Positions 1 to 12,300 of a stretch of 64,000 nt of DNA are shown piece by piece. The DNA is taken from contig NC_089869.1 in NCBI RefSeq assembly GCF_036373705.1, positions 10,427,676-10,491,675 of the forward strand. The letters are read 5' to 3'. Both the position numbers and the translations under genes were made by a program. The notes under the pieces were generated by a model. It made no database searches. It had not been told where the DNA came from and saw only the letters and a program-made list of their open reading frames with translations. Source of the stretch: Amia ocellicauda. Taxonomy: Eukaryota > Chordata > Actinopteri > Amiiformes > Amiidae. Position 1 is the first letter of the stretch. Every line of letters starts with the position of its first letter.

Positions 1-2049
1 ATCCCGAGTCTTGGCTCAACCAGCGGGCAACTCTCGTGGCTTCTGTCTCCAGGTTCGGTTTATGAGCATTCCTGTTTTAGGAGTTGAAAACCATCAGTAA
101 AGGGCGGATGATATGTACTTAACAAGAACAATGACTTTTGTGTGGTTTAAAGAACTGCTTTGCAGAAATAATTTGTTTTTGCAGTCAAGCCGTTGATGAA
201 TATTTTAATTCAGTGCGATTTTGCAAAAAGCCACAAAAAGGGGTTGGAGATTGTGCAAATGAGGTGTCTAGCATTAATTAAAATAGGATGCATTAAGGCT
301 GACAGAATTAGCAGCACTTACAATTGTGTAAGTTAATTAAGAACTTTGGAAAGCATGTTTTTAAACAGTCGCAATCTGCAATCCTTGGAAATGCACTGTG
401 GGAAAAACACAAATCTCACCAAAATCAAAAGATCATATCAGGAACAGGTACAGACTCGCCAGCCACACAATTAGTGAAGTACTGGATGGTCTAAAAGATT
501 ATCTGGAGCAATGCTATCCCTGCGCTGGTGAAACTATTATCCAGCCTGCATTTGCTGCCTCCGGGTCTTTGCAGGCCGTTGCTGGCATCTCCCAGTCCAC
601 ATTCACCTCTGAATTACCTGTTGCGCTTCATGCTTTGTTGAAATGAATGCATACAGTCCTATTCCAAGCCTTAAAAAGACATTTCTGTTCGATTTCAGGT
701 TTCTCCAGCTTGCTGGGAGTAATAGACTGTAGACATGGGCCACTTATTCTGGGCATATATAGAAATGGAAATCACACCTGTTCTGTGAGTGTACAGGTGA
801 TTTTGTGATTCAAACTTACTTTGCGTGTGTGATTATTATCCGTGGTCAGTCCTTTATTTTTAAGGCAGTCAAATATTTAAGCAGATGAAAGAAAATAGAT
901 ATGTACAAGACTGCCTATTAGGTTTCTATATGATGCTTTCAGTAGTTAATTAATGTGTAAGGGTTGGGACACTGAAACTGGATGTGGTAGTGTAGTAGGC
1001 TATGCTTGTCAGGCTAAGCACAATTCAGCTGCAGCTATTTATTTCTTAAAATGATGCAATGCTTCTCACGCAAATGCTGTTAAATATATTTACATCAGTA
1101 TTTTGCAACTGTCTTAACATTTTTTCTTAGTAGTGGTTGTTTTCTTTTGCCACTTGGCACAACAGAGATGCTAATTGCGATATGTGTGCGCTCCTGTGAC
1201 TGGCCTTTCTTGTTACATCTAGTCCTTAATGCTCTGTGGAAAAATTGCAGTGTGGAACCTATACAATCCTTGCAATGAGTGAAGCCAGAAAAGGATAAGA
1301 AGAAAAAAGGACTCATAAAACATAAACACTATTAGGTCTCCCTTGCATACGTTTTATTATTTGAATTATATAGGAGGGTACAAATAAACAAACCTGTTTG
1401 GACCCCCGATGGCTGTCCTCAGCGTTTAAAAGCTCAACAGAATTGTGAAATAGATAGACGTCTTGACTGTGTTTTCATTCCATTATTTGCGGAGGGGAGT
1501 AAGACTGGGAAGAGTGTGAATCATCAGGGTTTTGGCCGAACCTGACGCCGCATATCAGAGCTCATGAGATTACAGCAAGGAGCTCTAGGCATAAGGAACG
1601 AGAAGGGGACGCAGAAATGGCAGCGACCATTCAACTGAAAGTGACCTCTGTGTTGCACGGGCAGTACGGGCCACGTGTGTCATCAGCAAGACAGCTCTTC
1701 TGCACACAAAGCTGCAGCCTTGCCAGCACGCAAGAGCACAGCCAGATCTACTGCATACATTAAGGCAAGGCCAGACTGCACCAATAAAATGGAATTTAAT
1801 ATCATATTAGTAATATATTTCAGACTTTGCAAATGTGTCCAAAGTGAGGCTTTTTGATACTCATCACCCAGTGTTGGTTATGCAAAAGCTTGTGTATTGT
1901 GTATCCCTGTGTATATGGCTTGTTCTCTGCTCTTTTCCAAACATCTGTATGTGAACAGAGAGCGTGTTTGATTAAACAAACTAACAAAATAAAGCTGATT
2001 AAACTTCCAGCTTCTGGTGAGCTCAATTTTAGGAGTAACACTATACAAA
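1..2049. other. AT-rich non-coding DNA upstream of the first visible sema4g exon
   Basis: I see no convincing exon, RNA gene or recognised repeat here. Short open frames are present, for example about 82 codons at 398-646, but they lack splice context and family resemblance. The stretch is either the large 5' intron of sema4g or its upstream flank; the sequence does not decide which, because the signal-peptide exon of sema4g was not found. Confidence 0.5.
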
Positions 2050-2719
2050 GAACATAAGAAAATAAGAAAGTTTACAAACGAGAGGAGGCCATTCCACCCA
2101 TCATGCTCGTTTGGTGTCCATTAATAACTAAGTGATCCAAGGATCCTATCCAGTCTGTTTTTGAATGTTCCCAAATTTTCAGCTTCAGCCACACCGCTGG
2201 GGAGTTTGTTCAGATTGTGACGCCTCTCTGTGTGAAGAAGTGTCTCCTGTTTTCTGTCTTGAATGCCTTGAAGCCCAATTTCCATTTGTGTCCCCGGGTG
2301 CGTGTGTCCCTGCTGATCTGGAAAAGCTCCTCTGGTTTGATGTGGTTGGTATCTTTCATGATTTTGAAGACTTGAATCAAGTCCCCACATAGTCTCCTCT
2401 GTTCCAGGGTGAAAAGGTTCAGTTCCTCAGTCTCTCAGTAGGACATTCCCTTCAGACCTGGAATAAGTCTGGTTGCTCTCCTCTGAACTGCCTCTAGAGC
2501 AGCGATACCTTTCTTGAAGTGTGGAGTCCAGACTGTACACAGTATCCAGATGAGCTCTAACTAGTGCATTGTACAGTCTGAACATTACTGTCCTTGTTTT
2601 AAATTCTACACTTTTGACAATATACCCTAGCATTTTGTTAGCTTTTTTTATTGCTTCGCAACATTATTTGGATGGAGAAAGTGAGGAGTCCACATAGACT
2701 CCTAGGTCTTTCCGATGCG

Positions 2720-3457
2720 TTACTTCAAGTTCTTTCCTCCCATAGTGTAATTATAGTGGACATCTTTGTGACCTGCATGTAATACCTTGCACTTGTCCAC
2801 ATTGAATTTCATCTGCCAGGTGTCGGCCCACAACTGAATATTATCCAAGTCCCTAACCTGTGCTGCCGAGATTGTATCTGCTGAGCCACCTATTTCAGTA
2901 TCATCTGTGAATTTGACAAGTTTACTAACTATCCCAGAGTCCAGATCATTAATATAGATTAGAAAAAGCAAAGGCCCTAGTACTGATCCCTGTGGAACTC
3001 CACTAACAACCTCACTACAGTTAGAAGCGACTCCTCTAATCGACACCCTCTGTTTCCTATACATCAACCAGTTCATAATCCATCTACTTACATTACCCTG
3101 AATGCCTATATCTTCCAATTTGAGGATCAGTCTTTGGTGTGGAATCTTATCAAAAGCTTTTTGAAAATCTAAGTATATCATATCATATGCTTTCACGTGA
3201 TCCACAGCTGCAGTTGCATGTTCAAAAATGTTTAATAAATTAGTAAGACATGATCTGCCTCATCTAAACCCATGTTGACTATCTCCAAGAATATGGTTTT
3301 TATTAAGATGCTCCTTTATTTTGTGTCTTATAATTTTTTCCAACATTTTACAGGTGATGCAGGTGAGACTGATTGGTCTGTAATTTCCTGGCTCAGTTTT
3401 GTCCCCTTTCTTGTGGATTGGTATGACATTTGCTGTCTTCCAGTCAGTTGGCACCAT
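2720..3457 (-). pseudogene. LINE reverse transcriptase fragments
   Basis: Two adjoining minus-strand frames (3457-3260 and 3205-2720) cover the RT core. The first has WKTANVIPIHKKGD, NYRPISL and QHGFR (blocks 1-2). The second has the DFQKAFD aspartate block, SGVPQGSVLGP, and FTDDTE in place of the usual FADD box, so the first residue after F is changed while both Asp are kept. A stop-containing gap at 3206-3259 separates the pieces. Homology continues to about 2121 with a NTFKNRLD-like C-terminus (read here as GTFKNRLD). Confidence 0.9.
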
Positions 3458-3879
3458 CTGGCCCAGGTGATTTGTTTGATTGCTAATCCCTTTAGTACCG
3501 CCTCCTAATTGTCCTGATATTTCTTAGGGTTTGACTGGACTAGTTGTCAACCTGTGGCATGTTATCTGTCTTTTCTTTTGTAAAAACCTCTGTGAAATAC
3601 TCATTTAGAACATTTGCCACATCTTGTTCGTTTTCCAAGATACTTCAGTTTTTGCCCTTTATCTGTTTCACCTCCTCCTTTATTGACCTCTTGCTGTTGT
3701 AGTATTGAAAAAGCTTGTTGCATTAGTTTTAACTCCGAGAGCTATGTTTCTTTCCATTTCCCTCTTTGCTTTCCTGATCCCTTTCTTAACATCTCTTTGC
3801 AGTTCAACATATTCTTTGTATTTTGTTTCGTCTCTGATGTTAGCTGGTTAATTAGCCGTGTTATTTTGCCTCGGTAGCA

Positions 3880-4382
3880 AGCCAATAGTATTTATATCAC
3901 CAGTGCTAAACACGTGAACTCTCTAAGCTTGTTGCAAATGTTCATTTCAAGACAGCGTTACCTTGATTTTAGCGAAGAGTGACGGGTGGTGTTCCCGTAG
4001 ATGGGATATCATATTGTATTGCCTCCTCTAGCAACCTCTCCTTAAACACGTCTTACAAGTTGGATGTCCTTCCTCCTCCAAGCCGTGGCTGACTGAATGA
4101 AAGACGCCGTCTTTTTCGACTGGGAAAAAGTTCCAGGGGTTCACCTCCTTCGGCCATCCTACACACAGGTGACTGACTGCTTGCACCAACCGGAGGGGAG
4201 GGGTCGTGTTACTCTCTACGCTACACATGACACAACCTGAGGGATTCCTGCACTTTCCGTCTTCGACGAGACATAAAAAAACATCTCATACCGCAGGAAT
4301 GGTATCACAGAAAATTTTAGTGGTTTTGAAACCGTGACTTTTTCAAACCGCGGTATACCTTGAAACCGGTAACCGGCCCATG
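3880..4382. mobile_element. Sequence nested in the LINE, ending in a hAT-like terminal repeat
   Basis: LINE sequence is interrupted here by about 500 bp with no LINE resemblance. The right end carries a string of short CCG/CGG repeats and ends ACCGGTAACCGGCCCATG at 4382, which reversed begins CATGGGCCGGTTACCGG, a style of terminus I associate with non-autonomous fish hAT elements. A matching left terminus was not found near 3880, so the left boundary is approximate and the element may be truncated. Confidence 0.45.
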
Positions 4383-4803
4383 CTTAGCCTCAAGTAGTAT
4401 ATTCTTAAAATATAACCATCCATTTTCAACGGAATCTGTAATCCAGTGTGCCCCAGTCTCACTCTTCTAAGTGCTGCCTCATAACTTAAAGGTTTGCTTT
4501 TCTGAAATTGTAGATCATTGTTTTAGACTTGGTCCTTGTTTTATGAAATTATGCCTCAAAGCTAACCATATTGTGATCACAGTTTGCCATTGGTTATCTA
4601 ACTAGTGTCCCTCTGACTCTATCTTGGTCATTTGAAAATATCAGATAACTGCATGCTCTCTCTGGTTGGTTCCCTAACAAATTGAGTTAGAAAGCAGTCA
4701 TTTACTATCTCAACCATTTCTATTTCTGCTTCTGTAGTCCCAACTGGGCTTTCCCAGTCTGTTTGGGAAATTGAAATGCCCCATTATAACAGCCACATCC
4801 TTG

Positions 4804-5169
4804 CTACATGCAGTCCTGATTACATTGTACAATGCAACATCTTTCCGAATATATTCTGAGTTGGGTGGTCCACACTCCTACTACTAATCCTCCGAATCTT
4901 TTATTCAGAAGTTTAACCCACAAAGATTCTGTTTCGTTACTAGGATCTAATTTGAGTTCTTCTGCCTCAATGTCATTTCTGACATATAATGCTACCCCAC
5001 CATCTCTTCGATTTTGCCTGTCTCTCCTAAACTGTGTGTACTTGTCTTCATCCCCATCATTTTCTGTAAGCCATGTTTCTGTCACTCCTACAATATCATA
5101 GTCAGATGCCAACACTGTGGCTTCTAGGTCCAACATTTTGTTCCTTATACTCCTGGCATTGAGGTACAA
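4804..5169 (-). pseudogene. LINE apurinic-like endonuclease fragment
   Basis: This 121-codon frame contains LNARSIRNK, DIVGVTETWL and RRDGGVALYV, which are the N-terminal blocks of the AP-endonuclease domain of CR1/L2-type LINEs. The ETWL glutamate is the metal-binding position. The frame leaves the homologous sequence after about residue 100, and the C-terminal half of the endonuclease is missing or scrambled by mutation and by the inserted sequence downstream. Confidence 0.85.
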
Positions 5170-5289
5170 ACATTTCTGGACTTTCCTACTAGCGGGTTCC
5201 CTTTGTTTTCTTTCCTTAGAGGAACATCTCCCATTGTCAGAGCTCCCTGCCCCCCTGGTCCCTAGTTTAAATGATTCTCAATTTCTCTG

Positions 5290-6182
5290 GCCATATGCTC
5301 TCCCAATGCATCAGCCTCCCTTTTGTTTAGATATAGACCGTCCAGTCTGTACTGGTCCCATCTATCCCAAAAGAAAGACCAATGCTTCACAAATCTAAAA
5401 CCCTCTTACCTACACCAAGATTTCAACCATGTGTTAAACTTTCTAATCTCTACCGGTCTCCCTGGCCTGGCACGTGGTACCGGAAGTATTTTGGAGAAAA
5501 CTACCGTGGAGGTTCTGCTTTTTAGTTTTGTTCCTAACTCTTTAAATTTGTCTTGCAGAACCTCTGTCCTACCTTTCCTATGTCATTGGTTCCAATGTGG
5601 ACCATGACCAGTGGATTCCCCCCGGCTTTGGCCAGTAGCCTGTCTACTAGTTTAGGGAGATCTGCAACCTGAGCACCAGGCAGGCAAGATACCATGCGGA
5701 TCTCCTTATCGCTAGAACACACTGTGTGATCTACGCCTCTAAGAATTGAGTCCCCTACTATAACTACCTCCCTGTTCTGGGGGGGAGTGGGCACCATGGT
5801 GCTCTGGTGCTCAACTGCCCCCCATCACCCTCTGAGCTGTCACTGTCCAATTTAGTGTCCAGCAGTTGGAACCTGTTGGGCATTTCTAGTTCTTGGGATG
5901 TCTCTAAGGGATGTGCGCACCCTTTCTGCGGTTACAACCTGCTGTAACCCAGCAGTTCTCTACGCTGTCCTGCTCTAAGGTTTCAACTCTCCTAGGTTTA
6001 GGTGTGCACACCATCTCTGTCATATCACTAATACAGCACAGATCAACAAGCTGAGCCTCAAGATCATGGACCTTGATCTCTACAATTTCAACACGCAGAC
6101 AATGTTCACAAATGAAATCTTCTTGGATGAGTTCATTCAGGAAGGCAATCATTCTGCAAACCTGACACTGTAGTGGCCACAT
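5290..6182 (-). pseudogene. LINE ORF1 remnant: zinc-finger plus SGNH esterase-like domain
   Basis: The N-terminal fragment (6182-5904) has a CxxC pair, a second CxxC pair about 16 residues later, and then a heptad-like stretch; this resembles the zinc finger and coiled coil of some CR1/L2 ORF1 proteins. The next fragment (5797-5534) carries the esterase block I motif GDSIL and the block III-type GTND. A further piece near 5390-5290 reads DGLYLN, where SGNH esterases usually have DGLHLN, so the catalytic His appears replaced by Tyr. The pieces lie in different frames or are separated by stops. The role of the esterase in LINE ORF1 proteins is not settled. Confidence is moderate to good for identity, and high that it is broken. 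Confidence 0.75.
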
Positions 6183-6200
6183 GCTTTTAAATGATGCACT

Positions 6201-9200
6201 TTTTTTTTCTTTTTTTTGGGGCTCTTGGTTTCAGTCCACTAGTCAACTGCTTGACTTTTTTGTCATCGAGAAACAGCGCAGCTCTTTCTCAACATCAGCT
6301 TTAAGTACCCTTTTGTCTACCTGCCCCCAATTCTCACCTAACTGGCTCCAACTGGATCTACCTGGCACAACTCACTTAACAGAATTCCTGCTAGTCCTTG
6401 ACTAAATCACCTTTCCTTCAACCTATTTACTTTCACCAACTCAGTGGCTGTACTGAATTGACTTAAATTATGGCAAACAACAGAAAAGATTAACTTCAAT
6501 TAAGTTAGTTAAATCAGAATCAGGAATGCTAAGACTGTCTGAAACTAGGAACACAACAAAATGGCTGCCTCTCATCTGTACTATCCTGTGTCTGTCTATG
6601 GCAACTTGTAAATCCTTCTGTTGATGTTAGATTAAAAACCACAGCAGTTTTAGCACATATATTACCTCTGCTATTAAAGAAAAGACGTGTTTAAAGTGTT
6701 ACTTATTACTTGTTTTGGATATGAGGTATGCACATAAAAATACTCCAAATTGTACAATAGTACATTTTATCAGAAAAGCAAACTAACAAGCTCTAATCAA
6801 GATCCCTTTTTCGTCTTTGTTCTGCCACAGCCAAACAAACAGTGTCTGGTGCGGGATAAGCAAAAGAAAGTATTGAATTCCTACAGATACTTCAGTTCCT
6901 GATGTTATTGGCCATATAAGCTGCATTCCCTTCAGCCTGTTGAAGTCCCTTAAAGCAATTCTGTTTGACACTATTTTTAATTAATTGATTGATTGATTGA
7001 GTTAACAATTGATTATAAATCAAACATGTATGTTGTACAATGCTCACTGCATCCTGACTGTAAGGAGTATATGGATAAAAATACAAGATTGTATTACACG
7101 TAAATGAGCACAGTAATGTGACTTTTGTTTGTTTCCTTGAATACTAATGCTTAGTGGATCTAAATATACGAAAGGCAGGAGATGGCCAGCACAAATGTAT
7201 AAAGGAATAATAAAGACATTCCTCCTGCCTGCATTGTTAAAGTGTTGTGCTAAGTCAGGGGAGAACTGTATCAGGATTTGCCAGCCAGAAAAGTGCTGTG
7301 TAAGGAGGGAGTCGGGGGCAGTTTTAATTATTATGCTTTGATTCTTCACAGCCAGCCTGTGCTCCATGGTAATTAAAAAAAATGTTGTTTTTCTTCAACG
7401 GATGTACCCTCCCTGTTCAGGCCCCTGTGAAACATTAACTTCGCCATTAACTTGGCGTCATGCTCCTTAACAGAACAACGCAGGTCAGGGTTGTCTGTGC
7501 ACCGAGCAAGAGAGAGAGAAGGACCCAAACACTGCTGGCTGACTGGAGTAATAAACTTTCCTCACAGGAAAGCTTGAGTTGCAATTTGAAAGGCTTTTAT
7601 TAAAGCACAGACCTTTCATACGTGGATCCAGGGAGCACTATATATTTTGCTTCAAATTAAGTTTTCTCATTGAATTATGGGCAACACTCTCCACCGATAA
7701 TCCTTGACACTCCCCGTGGTCCATATGTTCTCCTACAAGGCAGTCATAAGCAAGAAATGAAGAAGGATATTGCCTGATGCCCTTTGATGTTCATTTTATT
7801 GCATCTAGATCACCGCTTTCGCCAATGGTTCCATAAATCTCAGCTTTCATGTTGAAAATGAATCGCTGGGCAATGGGAGATGAAGAGTGTATGCTGAGTT
7901 GCCTAGACTGCTACCTACCAAAATGCAAATAGGTTTGGACTTAATGTTGGTTTTAATGCTTACCTGTTGTTACCAATGACAGATGGTTAAAGAACACACA
8001 GAAAATTGTAGCATTATAGGGCTACATAATATGTGGCTTGCCATATAACTGCATGGTTCACATCCTGAGTTTTTAAGTGTAGTTTTTAAGTAGTGGCCAT
8101 TTTAGATGTGAATTAGTCTTCAGCCAATATGAGAGAGTCCAAACCGACAGAAGAGCACCAGTTCACTGATCATTGCTTGTCTGTCACATATTTCATCCTG
8201 CCCCCTAGCACATTCACTTCAAACCCACCTGAAGAAATCCATCAAAATATTAAGAAAATAATCTTCAAGTGTACTGTATTGGTATTGGTAATTGCATTTG
8301 TTCCCTTCATACAAGTGCATGTGTGTATGTTTTCTACACAATTAAATGTAAAGCTTTCATTTTGGGTTCATTTTGTATTGGTCCAAAAAATAGCCGGTCT
8401 GCAGTGTGAAAAATGATCTGGCATATATCGGTGGTTCTCAAAATGTGGTCTGCACCGGTCCTCCAGATCTTTATACCTTTTTGTTTCGGGTGTATTTCAT
8501 ATTTTATTTATTTTATTTAATTTTGAAATGAAGAAAGGTTAACTACCCTGATTAAATAAAAACATCATTTTCTATAAGATGATTTTCATTAAAAATATTT
8601 AATTTCTTACTGGCTGGAGTAAGACACGACAGCGTCTATTCGCAATGCAGCACTGATCATCCCATTAGGATGACTAATGGGAATGAGATTAATGCAGTGG
8701 TGGTTTTAGGGTTATATGTAAGGCAGGATAAGATCTAAAAGCCCCCCCCCCCCCCATTTTTTAATACTCTTTATGTATGGGAGAACATTTCTTGAAAATA
8801 TTTTTTATAAACTTGTCAGCATGCAAACAAGTTTATACTTGTTTATACTTAAAAAGCAGGAGCACACTGTGGTTATACATATCACACTTTATTGACTGTA
8901 ATCCTGAAAATAGCTTTCCACTCCAGTGTCTCAATACATTGTAAGGTAACCTGTGGTTGCATAACTCAAAATAGATTTATTTTTATACATGGCCCTGCAC
9001 CTTAGACTTGTAGACTTCTCCCCCAGCATTTCACACACAGTAGCACATTTTCCATTTTAAATACATTGCATCAGTATTGTGCCTTTCAGTATCATTGTCT
9101 TCTTGAGATTTTTCATCTTCTCCACAATGCTCCATTCCAGAGCCCAGAGCCCTGACCGCTACTCCACTCTGCTGACCTGAATTACTCTGCTTGTGGTTTT

Positions 9201-9330
9201 GTGAATGAATACGCAGGTTTTCCACACTTACGCCCCTCAACTGCGGTGGTAGATTTGATCAATCCAATGGTGTAAGGATGATGGCGGGACAGCAGGGAAG
9301 AGACTGACCCCACGGTCTGTATTGTTGCAG
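6201..9330. other. Non-coding DNA before the first visible sema4g exon
   Basis: No supportable gene. The interval contains a C homopolymer at 8742-8755 and, near 8430, a sequence resembling the GTGGTTCTCAAA terminus of hAT elements without a recognisable partner end. If the sema4g start codon lies upstream of this window, this is intron. Confidence 0.5.
8742..8755. repeat. Poly-C homopolymer
   Basis: Fourteen consecutive C in otherwise AT-rich DNA. Length is likely polymorphic or subject to sequencing error. Confidence 0.9.
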
Positions 9331-12300
9331 GGCTGCTAGGAGCACACTGGTTCAACAGCAGCACGCTGAATTACAGCACCTTACTGCTGGAGGAAGAGGA
9401 GGGCATCCTGTACGTGGGAGCCCGGGGGGCAGTGTTTGCCCTCAACAGCAGCAGCATTGACGGGGGAGACCACGTGGCTGTGAGTACACCAACACCCATA
9501 ACCCCACATCAGCCTGAGAGCTTTGATCTCAGAGAAATGAGAGAGGAAAAGGCAAATCTGGACATGGTTTCTAATTCAGTCAGTTGATTTTGCTCATACG
9601 TGCTGTTCAGGATTGCTGCAGATGTTATATAATGGTTTAATGGAGAGGTTCTTGATTCAGCCAGCATGGGCTTTTCCTTTAGTGTGTAAACTTCCATCAC
9701 ATTGGAATTAATCACAGCACATTAGAGCATCAGGATCCTGACAATAAGCATTCTGCTGTTCAGAAACATTGTCAATAATGAAAATGACATTCCTGTGTCA
9801 ATTGTGTTTGCTGCATTGTTTTATTTGAGAATAAGGAAAGGGATTTATTTTCAATGTAACAATTATTTGTTTTGACCTGGCAAAGGGCCAGACATGCATT
9901 ATGTTGGCTCTGTTACTATGCTTTTATTGTGATTAATATTTAAAGGGTTTTATTTATTGAACTGTATTTTACAAGGACCTTTTTGGTAACACTTTAATAT
10001 AAAGTGGCGTGATTCTTCATTAATTAATATATTAATACTACATGAATAACACCTCAATATCTCATGCACATCACATGAGTTCTGATGTTGAGCACATGAA
10101 CCCTAACCATAAAACCAAACCTTATCCCTGTTATACATGTGATTCACATCAGAACTTGGATGAAGTGCATGCCATATTAATGTGTTAATCCTGTAGTATT
10201 CATATATTAATTAATGAGGAATCACACCACCTTATTTTACTCCCTATTGTTGTTAAATTAAAAAGAAAGGAAAAGGTTCTTGTTCTGTTGCCCACCTTAA
10301 AATGTTAATTTCATTCCATGTTCATGTCTTTTTTCAGATTGATTGGAAAGCACCACTGACTCAAAAGCAACAGTGCTGGAACAAGGGGAAAGACAAGCAG
10401 GTATCCGGACTGATGCCAGAGACACTCATCTCTGATGGGTTTTGTTTAAATTATTTTAATGACAATATTGTGCAGACCACAACATAGTGTACAAGGCAGG
10501 GTTTTCAAGTATATACTTATTTAGGTGTTTAATTATTCATTTGTTTGACATATTTATCCAGGCACCTTCGAATGGATACAGTTCTTAAAATACATTGGTT
10601 TGTGGAACCAAGGCATATTTAGTAAATATAGCAGGGGTAGTCAATTATTTTTTATCAGGGTCGAAATTTCTTGGTCAAGGTATAGTCAAGGTCCAGAGGC
10701 AAACTAAACGTTGTTTCTGGTGCTTGTCAATTACAGATCTATTTCGGTGGAGCTCTGTAATTGTAACAGGTGAGGATGCACAATTTGTGCACCTGCTAGA
10801 AATATGCGTCTTCATTGGAAATAAGCTGTTTCCGACGCTGATGTAGGAGTTTCTAGGTGAATACAAGCTATGGCACTGTGACCCCCGCCCCCCCGGTCAT
10901 GTGTATGCACTTTTATATTTTGAAGGCAAGGCTGAAATATGTTCACATGTCAGACGATCCGCAGTTTAGCTTTTTATTTATAGAAATCAGGAAAACAAAC
11001 TGACTACCTGTGTTTTTGACGAGTATAAAGTGACGCTCTTGCCCCAGTACAGAGTATGTAGTACACAGACACAGAACCGGGAATTTGCGAGCAATCAACT
11101 AATTAACTAATTAACAAGAATATGACCTCAATATAGGACATCCCATATTAATAGGTAACATCCTATTGGCTAATAACCAGTAAGGGCTGTTACTAGGTGC
11201 CACCGAGTGCAACAAACCTCTGTAACAATACATATAAAAAAAAACAATCATGGTAATAAGTTATTTAAATTATTCTCGCTGTCCATTCAAAGCGCCTGGC
11301 GGTCCGGATTTGGCCTGCGGTCCGCCTGTTGACTACCCCTGAAATATAGTATAAATATATGTATAGGTTATATATTGGGACTTAGGGTGCAGGATTCAAT
11401 ATAGAAATACAAGGCACTATTCATGTAGAGCAAATGAGATGCATCAATGTACAGAAGTGCATGCAAGGAAGAGTAGATTGTCGAATTTGCATGCCATCTT
11501 TAATCTGCATTACGGAAGCTAATTATCTCTCTAATTGAAGTAGGTTAATCCCTCTCCAGGTCTTCAGCAGTTGGTTATGGGAGGCCATTGTGTGTCCTGC
11601 AGTGCTGTGGTCTTTGGGGACGGAGGCTCTGCTTTCACACACATTCCCATACTCTTTCTTTTCACTCACCGCAGGGAAATTATGCCTTTCATGACCAATT
11701 TCTTCACTGACAACCACAAATGCACCACGGGAATAACTATGCCCCTGTAGTTGTGTGTATAAATATTTTTAATTAATCGGAAGCTGCAGTATACCCTCCC
11801 ACTTTGGAACTGTCAGCTACTAATTGACTCCGCTTAACCTGCCTTCACGAACACTGGGGAGATGCAGATGGCATACAGGCATCCTGCGAAACATGCACTG
11901 ACAGGACAGCAGCGCAAACTGCAGCTTTCACTGATTACGCTGTGGGGATGTGATTGGCCAACTGGCACAGCCCAGATTGGACCCAGGACTTGAGGGCCCA
12001 CCCAGCACTCTGTTTAGAGGCTCTGATTGGAGTAGCCACTTGTCAGTCTGTGTTCTTTGATCTGGAGCTGGGAGGAGCTAGATTAATCTCACAGCACCAT
12101 ACTAGTCCCAAGGTAAAAATAAATACATAGATGACATAAGTAGTGTAATGAGCATTACTAACAGACAGCTAAATCTGCATTTCTTTATCAGACTGTCAAT
12201 CCCCAGACATGCACGTCTCCCCAATATGTTTTCCTAACATCCTGTGTCCATTTTTGCAGACGGAATGCTTTAACTACATTCGGTTCCTCCAGCGGTTCAA

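Larger units (their letters stand above)
2050..6200 (-). mobile_element. Decayed CR1-like non-LTR retrotransposon (LINE), nearly full length
   Basis: Read on the minus strand, the order is ORF1 (about 6182-5290), endonuclease (about 5169-4800), reverse transcriptase (about 3457-2720) and a C-terminal part with 3' end (about 2633-2050). That is the normal order of a CR1/L2-type LINE. The RT fragment has the YLDFQKAFD, SGVPQGSVLGPLLF and degenerate FTDDTE motifs. The 3' end near 2050-2110 matches the style of widespread fish CR1-like tails. Frameshifts and stops break every frame, and about 500 bp of other sequence sits inside it near 3.88-4.38 kb, so it cannot be active. Assignment to CR1 rather than L2 rests on the RT wording and on the C-terminal part. 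Confidence 0.88.

Noticed and set aside
398..646. 82-codon frame near the window start considered as the sema4g signal-peptide exon
   Set aside because: No hydrophobic leader after the Met, and it does not end in a phase-1 donor that would join to 9331.
8425..8470. hAT-like terminus GGTGGTTCTCAAAATGTGGTC
   Set aside because: No inverted partner within 1 kb and no duplication; too short to call an element.
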